From RGVT01 sp037129475 (lineage in GTDB: Bacteria > Planctomycetota > Planctomycetia > Pirellulales > UBA1268), in NCBI GenBank assembly GCA_037129475.1, contig JBAXUY010000003.1:1-64000 (forward strand): DNA of 64,000 bases, given 5' to 3'. This document shows, in pieces, positions 32,619 to 40,370 of the stretch. Each line of letters begins with the position of its first letter. Position 1 is the stretch's first letter. Position numbers and translations under genes: made by a program. The notes beneath the pieces were generated by a model that was given only the letters and a program-made list of their open reading frames with translations, did not search any database and was not told the origin of the DNA.

Positions 32619-34084
32619 CGCGGCAGCTCGTAGCCCTTGCGATACTCGCGGGTGAACCGCGCGTTGGCCTCGGGGTCGCTCGACCGCTCGGTGGCGGCGT
32701 CGATCACGAGCTCACGGCCGAGCACGTAGGGCGTGTCTGCCACGTCCACGGCGTTGTCGCGAAGATGCGCTTCGAACGCGGCGTACGTCTCGGCCACGCG
32801 CGGCTCGTCGGCGGCCATCTTCGGGCGGGCACCGAGAGCGGCCTTCTCGCCGAGGGCCCACGACACGTTGCCCAAGTGGGCCATCGCACTCGAAAGATGG
32901 CCGTCCTCGATATCGAGGTGCAGCTGCGAGCGGTCGCGGCTTCGGACAGCCTCGAGGAAGTTGTCGTAGTGCAGCTGGTCGGTGCCTCCCGACCACTCCC
33001 CGAGTTTCTTGCCGTCGTAGTCGAAAGCGACGCCGCTGTTGTAGCTCGGTGTCACCACGTAGCCGTCCGTTCCCCACCAGATGTTGGCCACCGCGACGGG
33101 GCCCGCCTGGCGGGCGATCGTGGGCTCGGTCTTGAGTTCCAAGCCCCGGACTTCAGAGATGACGAGCGCGTCGTCCCACTGGAAGAGCGTGATCTGGCTG
33201 TTTGCCGTGTCGCCGTTGTCGTGGTACCCGAGCCGGCCGCCGAGGCTCACGACCCGCCCGGGGAGCGTCTGCTTGCCGAGGCCCCAGCGAGCCTTGTCGA
33301 GTTCGTGGGGATTTTGGTTGCCAAGGTCGCCATTGCCCGTCTGGCGATTCCAGTGCCAATCGTAGTGCAACCGTTCGCGATGGGGCACCACGGCCGGCGC
33401 GGGCCCCGCCCAGAGGTCGAAGTCGAGCCCGGCCGGAAGCGGGGCCGGGGTATCGACGAGGCCGATGCTCTTGCGCCGCTTGTAGCACAGGGCGTGGGCG
33501 AGCGCGACTTTGCCGATGCCTCCGGAGTGGATGAATTCGATCGCCTGCCGCATGCCGGTCATGCTGCGGCTTTGCGCGCCCATTTGGCAGATCCGGCCAA
33601 GTTTGCGGGCCCACTGTGTGGCAACGCGGCCCTCCTCGACGTTGTGGCTGCACGGCTTCTCCACATACACGTCTTTTCCGGCCTGCATCGCCCAGATCGC
33701 CATGAGCGCGTGCCAGTGGTTGGGCGTGGCGATGGAGATCACGTCGATCGATTTGTCCTCGAGCAGCCGGCGAAAATCCTGCTCGAAGCGTGGCTTCTCG
33801 GGCCGCTGCTCGAGTCGCTTGGCCACGCGACCCTCGGCTTCGGGGTCGCAATCGCAGATCGCGGCGAGTTCGGCCCCCGGATTGCCGAGCCAGCCGCCGA
33901 TGTGGCTGAAGCCTCGGCCGGCCGGGCCGACGCCCACGACGGCCACGCGAATCCGATCGTTCGGACCCGCGGCTCGTCCTGCGGCGGGTGCGGATTCGGC
34001 AGTGAAAGCGAGCCGATCGCCGGCCGTGGCGGCGGCTGCGAGGCCGAGGGCGCGTTCAACGAACGTACGACGGGTCAGCGACAT
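32612..34084 (-). CDS. Gfo/Idh/MocA-family oxidoreductase with Tat-like signal (490 aa)
   Basis: NAD(P)-dependent sugar or polyol oxidoreductase of the exported planctomycete type. N terminus MSLTRRTFVERALGLAAAAT is a twin-arginine-like signal. Rossmann motif VAVVGVGPAGRGFSH near 50; ISIATPNHWHALMAIWAM and DVYVEKPCSHNVEEG (the family's catalytic EKP); QMGAQSRSM and WHWNRQTGNGDLGNQNPHELD in the C-terminal domain. The start ATG at 34082-34084 is preceded by GAGGAGGAGG. Convergent with yhcH, divergent from the DUF6807 gene. Confidence 0.9.
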   Translation of the reverse strand: MSLTRRTFVERALGLAAAATAGDRLAFTAESAPAAGRAAGPNDRIRVAVVGVGPAGRGFSHIGGWLGNPGAELAAICDCDPEAEGRVAKRLEQRPEKPRFEQDFRRLLEDKSIDVISIATPNHWHALMAIWAMQAGKDVYVEKPCSHNVEEGRVATQWARKLGRICQMGAQSRSMTGMRQAIEFIHSGGIGKVALAHALCYKRRKSIGLVDTPAPLPAGLDFDLWAGPAPAVVPHRERLHYDWHWNRQTGNGDLGNQNPHELDKARWGLGKQTLPGRVVSLGGRLGYHDNGDTANSQITLFQWDDALVISEVRGLELKTEPTIARQAGPVAVANIWWGTDGYVVTPSYNSGVAFDYDGKKLGEWSGGTDQLHYDNFLEAVRSRDRSQLHLDIEDGHLSSAMAHLGNVSWALGEKAALGARPKMAADEPRVAETYAAFEAHLRDNAVDVADTPYVLGRELVIDAATERSSDPEANARFTREYRKGYELPRV

Positions 34085-34187
34085 CGAAACCTCCTCCTCA
34101 GCCACGTGGGCGAACCGCTCACACGGTACGGGTTTTCCCGACGCAGTATAGTACGGCCGGGCTTTCTCTCTCTACGGAGCGCGTTCG

Positions 34188-35204
34188 ATGGACGGAACAA
34201 CCGGGCAACGCTGGATAACCGGGTTCGTTTGTACGGCGTGGCTCGCGGTGGCGCCTCTCGAGGCGGCAGAGCCGTATGAAGTGAGCAGGACCGCCACCGG
34301 CGGGGCTGTTGTTCGGCTCCACGGCGAACCGATCGCCGAGTACATCGTCGACCGGGCCAACAAGCCGTTCCTCTATCGCATCGTCGGGCCCACCGGGAAG
34401 TCGATGACTCGCGCCTTCCCGATGGATGACAAGCCCGGGGAAACCTCCGATCACGTGCACCAGCGGGGGCTGACCTTCGCCCACCAGGGAGTCGCCGGCT
34501 ACGACACGTGGGCCGAGGCCGCCACCTATGGCTACGGCGACACCCCGAAGACGGCGGAAAAGATCACGAAACTCGGCGCCATCCGGCATCGCGGCTTTCG
34601 CACGCTCGCCGGCGGCACGACGGCGGTCATCCACGCCCACAATGACATCGTCGATGCCGCGAACAAGCCGCTCCTGGCGGAGGACCGACGGATGACGTTC
34701 TCGTCGGCTCCTGACGCCAGGATCATCGACGTCGACATCGATCTGGTCGCCGCCTACGGTTTGGCCGAGATGGCCGACATGAAGGACGCGGGCGTCTACA
34801 TCCGCGTGCCCGACAGCATGACGGTCGACCGGCGCGAGGGGGGCACGATCATCAACAGCGCCGGGCAACGCGACGCCGATGCCTGGTCGCGGCACGCCGC
34901 ATGGGTCGACTACCACGGGCCGGTCGAAGGAGAGCACCTCGGGATCGCGATCCTCAACCATCCGTCGAGCTTCCGGCATCCGACGGCATGGCACGTGCGC
35001 ACCTACGGCCTCTTCTGCGCCAATCCGTTCGGCATGCAGCAGATGAACCCGGACGCGGAGAGCGGCGCCGTGAAGCTCGCAGCCGGCGAGCGCATCAGCC
35101 TCCGGCACCGGTTCATCTTCCACGTGGGCGATGAACAGCAAGGCGACATCGCCCGGGCCTACGAAGCCTACGCCGCCACGCCGCCAGCCCCGCTCGCCCC
35201 CTGA
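34188..35204 (+). CDS. DUF6807 (PmoA-like) secreted protein (338 aa)
   Basis: N-terminal hydrophobic signal (WITGFVCTAWLAVAPLEA) followed by EPYEVSRTATGG. KPFLYRIVGPTGKSMTRAF, DHVHQRGLTFAHQ, and DYHGPVEGEHLGIAILNHP are the conserved blocks of the DUF6807 family, named 'methane oxygenase PmoA' in databases although it has no demonstrated link to methane oxidation. In planctomycetes it travels with Gfo/Idh/MocA and sugar epimerase genes, as here. Stop is 14 nt before the next start, so co-transcription is likely. Function unknown. Confidence 0.85.
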   Translation: MDGTTGQRWITGFVCTAWLAVAPLEAAEPYEVSRTATGGAVVRLHGEPIAEYIVDRANKPFLYRIVGPTGKSMTRAFPMDDKPGETSDHVHQRGLTFAHQGVAGYDTWAEAATYGYGDTPKTAEKITKLGAIRHRGFRTLAGGTTAVIHAHNDIVDAANKPLLAEDRRMTFSSAPDARIIDVDIDLVAAYGLAEMADMKDAGVYIRVPDSMTVDRREGGTIINSAGQRDADAWSRHAAWVDYHGPVEGEHLGIAILNHPSSFRHPTAWHVRTYGLFCANPFGMQQMNPDAESGAVKLAAGERISLRHRFIFHVGDEQQGDIARAYEAYAATPPAPLAP

Positions 35205-35218
35205 CACGAACGTCGACC

Positions 35219-36028
35219 ATGCGCTACGCCATCTGCAACGAAACCTTTCAAGACTGGCCGCTGACGAAGGCTTGCGATTTTGCAGCGGCCTGCGGCTATC
35301 AGGGGCTCGAAGTCGCCCCGTTCACGCTCGGCAGCCGCGCCACGGACGTGAGCCAGGCGCAGCGGGCCGAGGTGCGCCGCACGATCGACGAGGCGGGCCT
35401 CGAGTGCGTGGGGCTCCACTGGCTGCTCGCCAAGACCGAAGGGTTTCACGTCACGCATCCCGACGCAGACGTGCGCCGACGCACGGTCGACTATCTTGCG
35501 GACCTCGCCCAGCTGTGCCGGGATCTCGGCGGCCGGGTGCTGGTGTTCGGATCGCCGCATCAGCGGAGCCTTCTTCCCGGCGTGACGCCGGAGCAGGCGG
35601 TCGAGCGGCTGCACGAGGTTTTTAGCCGGCTCGTGCCGACTCTGGAGGCGACCGACACCGTGGTGGCCCTCGAGCCGCTCGCCCCCACGGAGACGAACGT
35701 GCTGAATACGGCCGCGGAAACGTGCAGCCTGATCGACAGGATCGGCTCCCCGCACGTGCGGCTCCTCCTCGACGTGAAGGCGATGTCGAGCGAGGCCGAT
35801 TCAATCCCCGAGATCATCGCGGCGAGTGCCAGGCACCTCGTGCACTTCCATGCGAACGACGCCAACCTCCAGGGCCCGGGGTTCGGGGCCGTCGACTTCG
35901 CCCCGATTTTCGCAGCCCTTCACCGCATCGGGTACGCCGGCTGGACGAGCGTCGAGGTGTTCGACTATGCACCTGGTGTCGAGCGGCTCGTGAAGGAGAG
36001 CATCGACTACATGCGGTCAGTGGCCTGA
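35219..36028 (+). CDS. Sugar phosphate isomerase/epimerase, xylose-isomerase-like TIM barrel (269 aa)
   Basis: AP_endonuc_2 (PF01261) TIM barrel. Blocks: ACGYQGLEVAPFTLG, VGLHWLLAKTEGFHVTHPD, RVLVFGSPHQRSLLP, ALEPLAPTETNVLNT (catalytic Glu), HVRLLLDVKAMSSEADS (metal Asp), LVHFHANDANLQGPGFGAVDFAP (His/Asp ligands), and SVEVFDYAPG (Glu). All four metal-ligand strands look intact, so it is likely an active epimerase or isomerase of a ketose-type substrate. No signal peptide, so cytoplasmic. Last gene before the RAYT element. Confidence 0.88.
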   Translation: MRYAICNETFQDWPLTKACDFAAACGYQGLEVAPFTLGSRATDVSQAQRAEVRRTIDEAGLECVGLHWLLAKTEGFHVTHPDADVRRRTVDYLADLAQLCRDLGGRVLVFGSPHQRSLLPGVTPEQAVERLHEVFSRLVPTLEATDTVVALEPLAPTETNVLNTAAETCSLIDRIGSPHVRLLLDVKAMSSEADSIPEIIAASARHLVHFHANDANLQGPGFGAVDFAPIFAALHRIGYAGWTSVEVFDYAPGVERLVKESIDYMRSVA

Positions 36029-36045
36029 CATCACCACTCGACGAA

Positions 36046-36858
36046 ATCAGTGCCTGGCACTGAATCTGGGCAAGCTGCGCGGTCTCGCTAGGAGGCATGG
36101 TTTCGTCGTCTTCCTGGCTGCCGCATTGTGGACTCGAGCCCCAGGCTTGTCGCAGTAACGCCTGTCCAGAAGTCGTCACCGTACGGACTTCCTCGTTTAC
36201 TGCAGCGCCGCAGTGAGTCAACCTCCGCGGCCGTCTGTGGAGCGTTGACCCATGCGATCCAGGCGGCAGGGTCTTTCTCTCGCGAGTTTGGTGCTGGCCA
36301 AGAAGAAATGGGCAGGCACATAGCCGACACCCGCTGGCCCAGACTCGACCACGGCCAACTTTCGGCACAGCTGACGAGATTCGCGCGGAGAGGGTTCCGT
36401 TCGACATAGCGAACCACCGTGAGAAAGTGGTGGTCCGTCTGAATCGGAAACGCTCTGAATCTTCCCTGGTAGAGTGGCCCGAGGCCTACCTCGTCGTGCC
36501 GCCGTTTCCATCGCAAGGCATGCAGACTCGTGAGGTGGTGCACGAACGACGACACCTCGCCGTCGTGCTCCGGCCACAAAACCATATGCCAATGGTTTGG
36601 CATGAGGCAGAAACTGCAAATCCGCATCGGCCGTGTTCGCAGCGTTTCTAGCACGTCAAAACTGAATGCCTCGTAGTCGCGGTCGCTCGGGAACAGAGTC
36701 CGCCGGTTCACGCCGCGATTGAGCACGTGAAACGCCATGCCACCTGGGAGATACCGCCGAGGCCGAGACATATACAGATGTATATTATGTGAACCGTCGT
36801 GATGCAAGCCCCAGCCCGACCTGCCCATCTTCCCTAGATTCGGTGCCAGGCACCGTTT
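36046..36858. mobile_element. 813-bp RAYT element with inverted terminal repeats and direct-repeat flanks
   Basis: The element carries one transposase gene. Its ends are inverted repeats: 36043-36074 and 36829-36860 match at 27 of 32 positions when one is reverse-complemented; each contains a palindromic core (CAGTGCCTGGCACTG left, CGGTGCCAGGCACCG right). The sequence TCACCACTCGACGAA (36031-36045) recurs as TCACCACTCGGCGAA (36859-36873), 14 of 15 identical; the right copy is the 3' end of dgoD including its stop. The pattern fits insertion with target duplication, or capture of dgoD sequence. Confidence 0.7.
36088..36771 (-). CDS. REP-associated tyrosine transposase (RAYT, IS200-like; 227 aa)
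   Basis: Y1-transposase (PF01797) clade that mobilises REP hairpins. Begins MSRPRRYLPGGMAFHVLNRG, the RAYT N terminus. HUH metal motif in FCLMPNHWHMVLWP (His-x-His); LHALRWKRRH; GPLYQGRFRAFPIQ; the catalytic Tyr in TVVRYVERNPLRANLV; and SWPWSS, all hallmarks. ATG at 36769-36771; an open extension of 19 codons upstream runs through the AT-rich promoter and is discarded. Apparently intact. It could mobilise either the GGTGCC-type palindromes at its own ends or the GTAG hairpins scattered in this window; which one is unknown. Confidence 0.92.
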   Translation of the reverse strand: MSRPRRYLPGGMAFHVLNRGVNRRTLFPSDRDYEAFSFDVLETLRTRPMRICSFCLMPNHWHMVLWPEHDGEVSSFVHHLTSLHALRWKRRHDEVGLGPLYQGRFRAFPIQTDHHFLTVVRYVERNPLRANLVSCAESWPWSSLGQRVSAMCLPISSWPAPNSREKDPAAWIAWVNAPQTAAEVDSLRRCSKRGSPYGDDFWTGVTATSLGLESTMRQPGRRRNHAS

Positions 36859-38007
36859 TCACCACTCGGCGAAGCTGCCGTCGGCATGCCGCCAGACGGG
36901 GTTGCGCCAGCGGTGGCCCACGGCGGCTCGATCGCGCACATAGGCTTCGTTGACCTCGATGCCGAGGCCAGGACCGCTCGGGATCTTCACGTAGCCGTCG
37001 GCATAGTCGAAGACCGCCGGGTTCGTCACGTAATCGAGCAGGTCGTTGCCCTGGTTGTAGTGGATGCCGAGGCTCTGCTCCTGGATGAACGCGTTGTAGC
37101 AGCCGGCGTCGAGCTGCAGATTCACGGCCAGTGCGATCGGCCCGAGCGGGCAGTGGAGGGCCAGGGCCACGTCGTAGGCCTCGGCCATGTGGGCGATCTT
37201 CCGGGTCTCGGTGATGCCGCCCGCATGCGACGGGTCGGGCTGGATGATGTCCACGAAGCCCGCCTCGAGAATCTTCTTGAAGTCCCACCGCGAGCAGAGC
37301 CGCTCGCCGAGGGCGATCGGGATGCCGGCCAACGGGGCGATCTCCTTCAGGGCCTCGGCATGCTCGCTCAGCACGGGCTCCTCGACGAACATCAGCCGAT
37401 AGGGCTCGAGCTCCTTGAAGAGCACCTTCGCCATCGGCTTGTGCACGCGGCCGTGGAAGTCGACGCCGATACCGAAGTGTGGCCCGACCGCCTCGCGGAT
37501 CGCCGCCACGTTGGCGAGCACCTTGTCGACCTTGTCGAACGTATCGACGAACTGGAGCTCCTCCGAGGCGTTCATCTTGATCGCCGTGAAGCCGCGGGCC
37601 TGGCGCTCCTTCGCCTGGGCAGCCGTCTCGGCCGGCCGGTCGCCGCCGATCCACGAGTACACGCGAATCCGGTCGCGCACCTTGCCGCCGAGCAGTTCAT
37701 ACACAGGCACACCGAGGGCCTTGCCCTTGATGTCCCAGAGGGCCTGGTCGATGCCGGCGATGGCGCTCATATGGATCGCGCCGCCGCGATAGAACCCGCC
37801 GCGATAGAGCACCGTCCAGTGATCCTCGATGTGGCGCGGGTCCTTGCCCACGAGATACTCGGAAAGCTCGTCGACCGCCGCGGCCACGGTGTGGGCCCGC
37901 CCCTCGACCACCGGCTCGCCCCAGCCGGAAATGCCTTCGTCGGTCTCCACCTTGAGGAAGCACCAGCGGGGCGGCACGATGAACGTGGTGAGTTTCGTGA
38001 TCTTCAT
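36859..38007 (-). CDS. dgoD: D-galactonate dehydratase, enolase superfamily (382 aa)
   Basis: Converts D-galactonate to 2-keto-3-deoxy-galactonate. Length is 382 aa, equal to E. coli DgoD. Matches along the whole chain: MKITKLTTFIVPPRWCFLK, GWGEPVVEGRAHTV, MSAIAGIDQALWDIKGKALG, YSWIGGDRPA, VDFHGRVHKPMAKVLFKELE, FVEEPVL, DPSHAGGITETRKIA, HCPLGPIALA, and ending WRNPVWRHADGSFAEW. Metal ligands in VDFHG/EEP/GER blocks are present. ATG 38005-38007. Its last 15 bp (36859-36873) are duplicated on the far side of the RAYT element. The kinase and aldolase of the De Ley-Doudoroff route are not next to it. Confidence 0.92.
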   Translation of the reverse strand: MKITKLTTFIVPPRWCFLKVETDEGISGWGEPVVEGRAHTVAAAVDELSEYLVGKDPRHIEDHWTVLYRGGFYRGGAIHMSAIAGIDQALWDIKGKALGVPVYELLGGKVRDRIRVYSWIGGDRPAETAAQAKERQARGFTAIKMNASEELQFVDTFDKVDKVLANVAAIREAVGPHFGIGVDFHGRVHKPMAKVLFKELEPYRLMFVEEPVLSEHAEALKEIAPLAGIPIALGERLCSRWDFKKILEAGFVDIIQPDPSHAGGITETRKIAHMAEAYDVALALHCPLGPIALAVNLQLDAGCYNAFIQEQSLGIHYNQGNDLLDYVTNPAVFDYADGYVKIPSGPGLGIEVNEAYVRDRAAVGHRWRNPVWRHADGSFAEW

Positions 38008-38190
38008 GGCGTCATCTCCGAGGTCGGAGCAGACACGACCCGCGGCATTCTGGCAACCGGCGGACATCGGCTCCGGCGGCCGGTTGGGGCCAGGACGCTG
38101 GACCGCGACTTTCCACCGCCAGAGCCGTTGAACCTGCCATCGGGCGACCTCGGTCGCCTCGGCGAATCAGAGGCAGCCGCAGGAGAGCGC

Positions 38191-38937
38191 ATGAGATTCA
38201 AGGTGATCACGAGTGCCGTGGTTGTGATCGGCTGGGTGGCGTGCTCTGCCGGGGCCCAGCCACCCGCGGTCGGATCCCGTCAACCGCAGGGCATCCGCAA
38301 ACCCCAGATGGCCGACACGATCCGGGCCAACGTCTACGCCGACAACACGTTTCAGCTTTACATCAATGGCGAACTCGTGGCCGTCGACTCGATCGCCTTC
38401 ATCCCGCACAACGTGATCTCGGTCGACATCCTCCCGAGATATCCCATGACCATCGCCGTGCTCGCTCGGGACAATGCCGACCCGCAGACGGGGATGGAGT
38501 ACGCCAACACGAACATCGGCGACGGCGGCTTCATCCTCAAGTTTGGCGATGGCACCGTGACCAGCGGGGCATGGAAGGCCAAGTGTTTCTCACGCGGGCC
38601 CGTCGGCGGCGACACGAACAATCCTCGTGTGGAAAACACTCCGCTTCCGGACGACTGGTTCACCGTCGGCTTCGACGACAGCGGCTGGAAGACCGCCCGC
38701 GAGTATTCCGAGCAGGAGATCGACCCCAAGCAGCCCTACTACGACACTGACTTCACCGGGGCGAAGTTCATTTGGACCGACGATGTCAGGCTCGATAATA
38801 CGGTGGTCTTCCGCCACACGGTCGCGCGCCCGCCCGATGGCAGAGAGCGTTCGGACTTCTCGAACCTCAACAACGTCGTGCCGCAGGGGCCGCCGAAGGG
38901 AGGCGGACGGCGGCCCCCCGGAGGCCGGCCGCGATGA
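38191..38937 (+). CDS. Secreted protein with basic Gly/Arg/Pro tail, first gene of sulfatase cassette (248 aa)
   Basis: MRFKVITSAVVVIGWVACSAGAQ is a signal peptide. The mature part (DTIRANVYADNTFQLYINGEL, WFTVGFDDSGWKTAREYS) looks like a galactose-binding-type beta-sandwich used for carbohydrate contact. The tail is basic and low complexity (PPKGGGRRPPGGRPR). ATG 38191 with AGGAGAG immediately upstream. The stop overlaps the sulfatase start by ATGA, so the two are translationally coupled. Family not recognised; a substrate-binding or accessory role for sulfated polysaccharides is inferred from context. Confidence 0.7.
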   Translation: MRFKVITSAVVVIGWVACSAGAQPPAVGSRQPQGIRKPQMADTIRANVYADNTFQLYINGELVAVDSIAFIPHNVISVDILPRYPMTIAVLARDNADPQTGMEYANTNIGDGGFILKFGDGTVTSGAWKAKCFSRGPVGGDTNNPRVENTPLPDDWFTVGFDDSGWKTAREYSEQEIDPKQPYYDTDFTGAKFIWTDDVRLDNTVVFRHTVARPPDGRERSDFSNLNNVVPQGPPKGGGRRPPGGRPR

Positions 38938-40370
38938 CGTCGCTGCGCATGATCGGCAAGGCTGCGTTTGTGGTCATGCTCGGCGCGTGGGCCGCACTGG
39001 CCACGGCAGCCGAGCGGCCCAACATCATCCTCATGCTGGCCGACGACCAAGGCTGGAACGGCCTGTCCGTCGAGATGGCCCCCGGCGTACCCGGGTCGCG
39101 CGGCGCAATCTTCCACACGCCCAACCTTGAACAGCTCGCTGCGCAGGGGATGCGGTTTTCGAACGCCTACGCGCCGGCCCCCGTCTGCTCGCCCACGCGG
39201 ATCAGCCTCCAGACGGGCAGAAGCCCCGCGGCGCTCCACTGGACGAAGGCGGCCCCGCCGGAACGCGGCCACATGCTCTTGGAGCCGACGCTGATCAAAG
39301 CGATCGCGGCCGACGAGACGACGATCGGCGAGATACTGCGGAAGGCAGGCTACGCCACAGCCCACTACGGCAAGTGGCACATCGCCGGGGGCGGCCCGGG
39401 CCAGCACGGGTACGACGAGCACGACGGCGACACGGGCAATGAAAACGCCTACCAGTTCACCGACCCCAATCCCGTCGACATCTTCGGGATGGCCAAGCGG
39501 GCCGAGGCGTTCATGGCCCGAAGCCGTCGCGAGGGAAAACCGTTCTTCATCCAGCTCTCGTGGAACGCGCTCCACGCCTCTGAAAACGCCCTCCAGGCGA
39601 CGCTCGCCAAATATCAAAAACAGTTGGGCGGGACGAACGATAAGCGGACGACTGTCGCCGCGATCACCGAGGACCTCGACACCGGCGTGGGCAGGGTGAT
39701 GGATGCGGTCGATCGGCTCGGTCTCTCGGGCACGACATACGTAATCTATATGTCGGACAACGGCGGGGGCGGCAAGGGTGGCGGTCGGAACGCAGGCCTG
39801 AGCGGCGGCAAAGGATCGGTGTGGGAGGGGGGCATCCGTGTGCCCTTCATCGTGCGCGGGCCGGGCGTCGCCGCGAATTCCTGGTGCCACGTTCCGATCG
39901 TGGGCTACGACCTGTTTCCAACGTTCTGCGCGTGGGCTGGCGTGCCGCCGACGTCGCTGCCCAACGCGCTTGAAGGCGGGAGCATCGCGGGCTTGCTGGC
40001 TTCCGGCGGCAACGGGATGGTGGCACGTCCGCGGGAGGAGCTCATCTTCCACTTCCCGCACTACCAGTCGGGCAATACGCCGCACTCCGCGATCCGCCTC
40101 GGCAACCTGAAGCTGATCAAGATGTACGAGGACGACAGCGTGCGGCTCTTCGATCTCGACGCCGACCTGGAAGAGCGCGACGACCTCGCCGCGCGCAGGC
40201 CTGCGGATGTTGCCCGGCTGCGCGGGAGGCTCGAGGACTACCTCGACACGGTGCACGCCCAACTGCCGACCAGTAATCCACAGTTCGATCCTGACGCCGC
40301 ACCCGCGCAGGAGCGACGCGGCGGCGGGGGCGGCATGAAGGGCAGAAAGAATCCGAGGAGGCCGGCATGA
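38934..40370 (+). CDS. Sulfatase, arylsulfatase type, secreted (478 aa)
   Basis: Hydrolyses sulfate esters, probably on algal or other sulfated polysaccharides. Signal peptide (ending LATAA); metal ligands IILMLADDQGWNG; formylglycine site APVCSPTR with Cys85 (requires FGE or equivalent, not in the window); Lys/His pair in AHYGKWHIAGG intact; YMSDNGGGGKG; and GGKGSVWEGGIRVP. C-terminal region HFPHYQSG, then DLEERDDLAARRPADV. The last 20 residues are Gly/Arg-rich and basic. Starts 4 nt inside the previous gene and ends overlapping the next by 4 nt. All key residues are present, so it should be active. Confidence 0.92.
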   Translation: MTSLRMIGKAAFVVMLGAWAALATAAERPNIILMLADDQGWNGLSVEMAPGVPGSRGAIFHTPNLEQLAAQGMRFSNAYAPAPVCSPTRISLQTGRSPAALHWTKAAPPERGHMLLEPTLIKAIAADETTIGEILRKAGYATAHYGKWHIAGGGPGQHGYDEHDGDTGNENAYQFTDPNPVDIFGMAKRAEAFMARSRREGKPFFIQLSWNALHASENALQATLAKYQKQLGGTNDKRTTVAAITEDLDTGVGRVMDAVDRLGLSGTTYVIYMSDNGGGGKGGGRNAGLSGGKGSVWEGGIRVPFIVRGPGVAANSWCHVPIVGYDLFPTFCAWAGVPPTSLPNALEGGSIAGLLASGGNGMVARPREELIFHFPHYQSGNTPHSAIRLGNLKLIKMYEDDSVRLFDLDADLEERDDLAARRPADVARLRGRLEDYLDTVHAQLPTSNPQFDPDAAPAQERRGGGGGMKGRKNPRRPA

